This document shows positions 63,209 to 64,000 of a stretch of DNA of 64,000 nt, piece by piece (position 1 is the first letter of the stretch; every line of letters begins with the position of its first letter). Under the pieces are notes generated by a model. The model was not told the origin of the DNA and ran no database searches. It worked only from the letters and a program-made list of their open reading frames with translations. The DNA is from an uncultured Lysobacteraceae bacterium. GTDB lineage: Bacteria; Pseudomonadota; Gammaproteobacteria; Xanthomonadales; Xanthomonadaceae. The translations under genes were made by a program, and so were the position numbers. The stretch is from contig CAKZGB010000020.1 in assembly GCA_936911875.1 (NCBI GenBank), forward strand, positions 39,155-103,154. The letters run 5' to 3'.

Positions 63209-63349
63209 ATGATGATCTGGATCGATCTGCAGCTGATTCTGCCTCGTTATGAGCATAAGCTTGCAGAACATGGTGGTGGCGCGACGCAGGACGAGGCGGT
63301 CAAGAAGACAGAGTCGCTAGCGCTTCGAGTTATTTCTGAGCGAATTTAG
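63209..63349 (+). pseudogene. chimera: start of a Doc/Fic toxin joined to the 3' part of hicB
   Basis: In-frame 46-codon ORF. The first 24 or so codons (MMIWIDLQLIL...KLAEHGG) look like the N-terminus of death-on-curing toxins; from about 63276 it reads GATQDEAVKKTESLALRVISER, nearly identical to intact hicB, then TAG. The join lies in GGTGGCGC. It marks an illegitimate recombination or deletion between two toxin-antitoxin modules. Confidence 0.7.
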
Positions 63350-63405
63350 AATTTCCAGACATACCGGTCATTCGTTGAGTGATCTCTAACTGGCATTGAT
63401 CCGCC
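63349..63405 (+). pseudogene. hicA 3'-end remnant
   Basis: The bases after the chimera match the last approximately 55 bases of intact hicA and its downstream flank (AGTGATCTCT shared exactly; about three quarters identity overall). Most of hicA is deleted. Confidence 0.6.
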
Positions 63406-63430
63406 CACAAAATCAGACTGTAGATAGATT

Positions 63431-63619
63431 TCACACACGCACACAAATGCGATACTGAAACAGTATTTTGGGGTGGGCATTCGTCAGGATTCGTAGGCGA
63501 TAGTAGTTGATGTGGCTGAGATAATGAATCGATAATTCGCGATCACGAACGACCGGTCCCCGCGATACAAGGCGATCAAGCTGGTCCTCAAAGGACATCG
63601 CTGGTTTTGTGAAACCCAT
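63431..63619 (-). pseudogene. Abi_2 (AbiD/AbiF)-family abortive infection protein, N-terminal fragment
   Basis: 62 aa from ATG 63619. Residues 1-43 (FTKPAMSFEDQLDRLVSRGP, ELSIHYLSHINYYRL) match the start of Abi_2 proteins, which are normally about 300 aa. After NYYRL the frame runs into unrelated sequence and a stop, next to the hicA remnant. The HEPN-like catalytic part is missing, so the gene is dead. Confidence 0.75.
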
Positions 63620-63642
63620 TCGTAAACCCCGAGTACGAAAAA

Positions 63643-63691
63643 GCCCGCCGATTTGAGGATATCGATCGAGATCGACATAGCCTTGGCGGGC
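63643..63691 (-). ncRNA. structured RNA upstream of the Abi_2 fragment (abiF-type RNA candidate)
   Basis: Minus strand: outer stem GCCCGCC/GGCGGGC enclosing an 8-bp inner stem ATGTCGAT-CTCG-ATCGATAT, then TTTTTCG, so it ends like a terminator. It lies 24 bases before the Abi_2 ATG. AbiF-family genes are known to carry a conserved structured RNA directly upstream; membership here is inferred from position and shape, not from a covariance search. Confidence 0.5.
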
Positions 63692-63695
63692 ATTG

Positions 63696-64000
63696 TTAAT
63701 TCTATTTTATCGCCAATGATTGGGGAAAATAGTTATGGGATACTGAATGTTCAGTAGAAAATTTTTGAAAATGTCTCACATGGTGTGGCGTACGGCGGAC
63801 TGCGTAATATAAATATCGTTGCGTTTGCAGTGAGTCGGGCATGGGAATGGGATAATGGGATGTCTTCGACGTATTTGATAGTTTGCTTGGACAGACGATC
63901 AGCGAGCCGGCGCACGTCCGGTATCGATGGCCTTCTCAGTTGCAGTGACGTTACCCCACATTTGAGTAGCACAGCGATTTAGAGTTCAATCCCAATTAGT
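63696..64000. other. right end of window, no gene recognised
   Basis: AT-richer than the rest of the window. Short open frames on both strands have no recognisable domain or ribosome site. A gene may begin outside the window. Confidence 0.4.

Noticed and set aside
63751..63982. Opposed short frames at the right edge
   Set aside because: No domain, no ribosome site, and both strands equally open; nothing supports a gene.

Overview
This is 64 kb of a gammaproteobacterial chromosome. The gene order rpoE-rseA-mucD-lepA-lepB-rnc-era-recO without rseB, the pairing of nagZ, hpt and an MTIP-type mtnP, and a copL-copA-copB copper operon all point to the Lysobacterales (Xanthomonadales). The genus cannot be fixed from the window.

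Layout. 1-1223 (-) is the N-terminal part of a FadB/FadJ-type beta-oxidation protein that runs off the left edge. 1359-13745 (+) is a tightly packed core block: the sigma-E envelope stress operon with a good sigma-E promoter, translation and RNA maturation genes (lepA, lepB, rnc, era, recO, rlmD), a CYTH phosphatase, nagZ, hpt and mtnP. 13774-18779 (-) is an overlapping operon xseA-aldehyde dehydrogenase-yigZ-ABC exporter; ispG diverges from it and ends at a strong bidirectional terminator. 20140-25891 (-) encodes a complete RND efflux pump. 26001-30479 (-) holds an alpha-aminoadipic semialdehyde dehydrogenase, pyrD, murB and a DMT transporter with stop/start overlaps.

30672-41442 is a 10.7-kb copper-resistance island inserted in a tRNA-Arg(CCT) gene. 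A 33-bp perfect direct repeat of the tRNA 5' half marks both ends. The island supplies the 5' half of the working tRNA and leaves the original half stranded. It carries copL, copA, copB, a cytochrome c, a DUF4440 protein, a DUF411 protein, a MerR regulator with its operator, a CPC-type copper ATPase, an EF-hand protein and a DUF305 protein. It has no integrase, and its terminal genes are decayed.

41565-56352 returns to core genes: rhlE with a long structured leader; genes of leucine and branched-chain acyl-CoA catabolism (mccB, isovaleryl-CoA dehydrogenase, leucine dehydrogenase, fused isobutyryl-CoA mutase icmF); a thiolase; a lipoprotein-type subtilisin autotransporter; and three tandem alanine-rich lipoproteins that resemble Braun/OprI-type murein lipoproteins.

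56353-63700 is a defence-island-like region behind icmF. A second copy of the last 33 bp of icmF brackets a hicBA toxin-antitoxin pair. Next is a four-gene operon: an N6-methylase with a SAM motif but no catalytic NPPY, an Eco57I-type methylase with NPPY but a poor SAM motif, a helicase with a GIY-YIG-like N-terminus, and a GIY-YIG/DUF4357 nuclease. It looks like a restriction or phage-defence system with the methylase function divided between two proteins, and is the best candidate for something new here. Beyond it lie the wrecks of three more stability or defence modules: an amber-interrupted AbrB antitoxin, a Doc toxin start fused to a hicB fragment, and a truncated Abi_2/AbiF gene preceded by a structured RNA.
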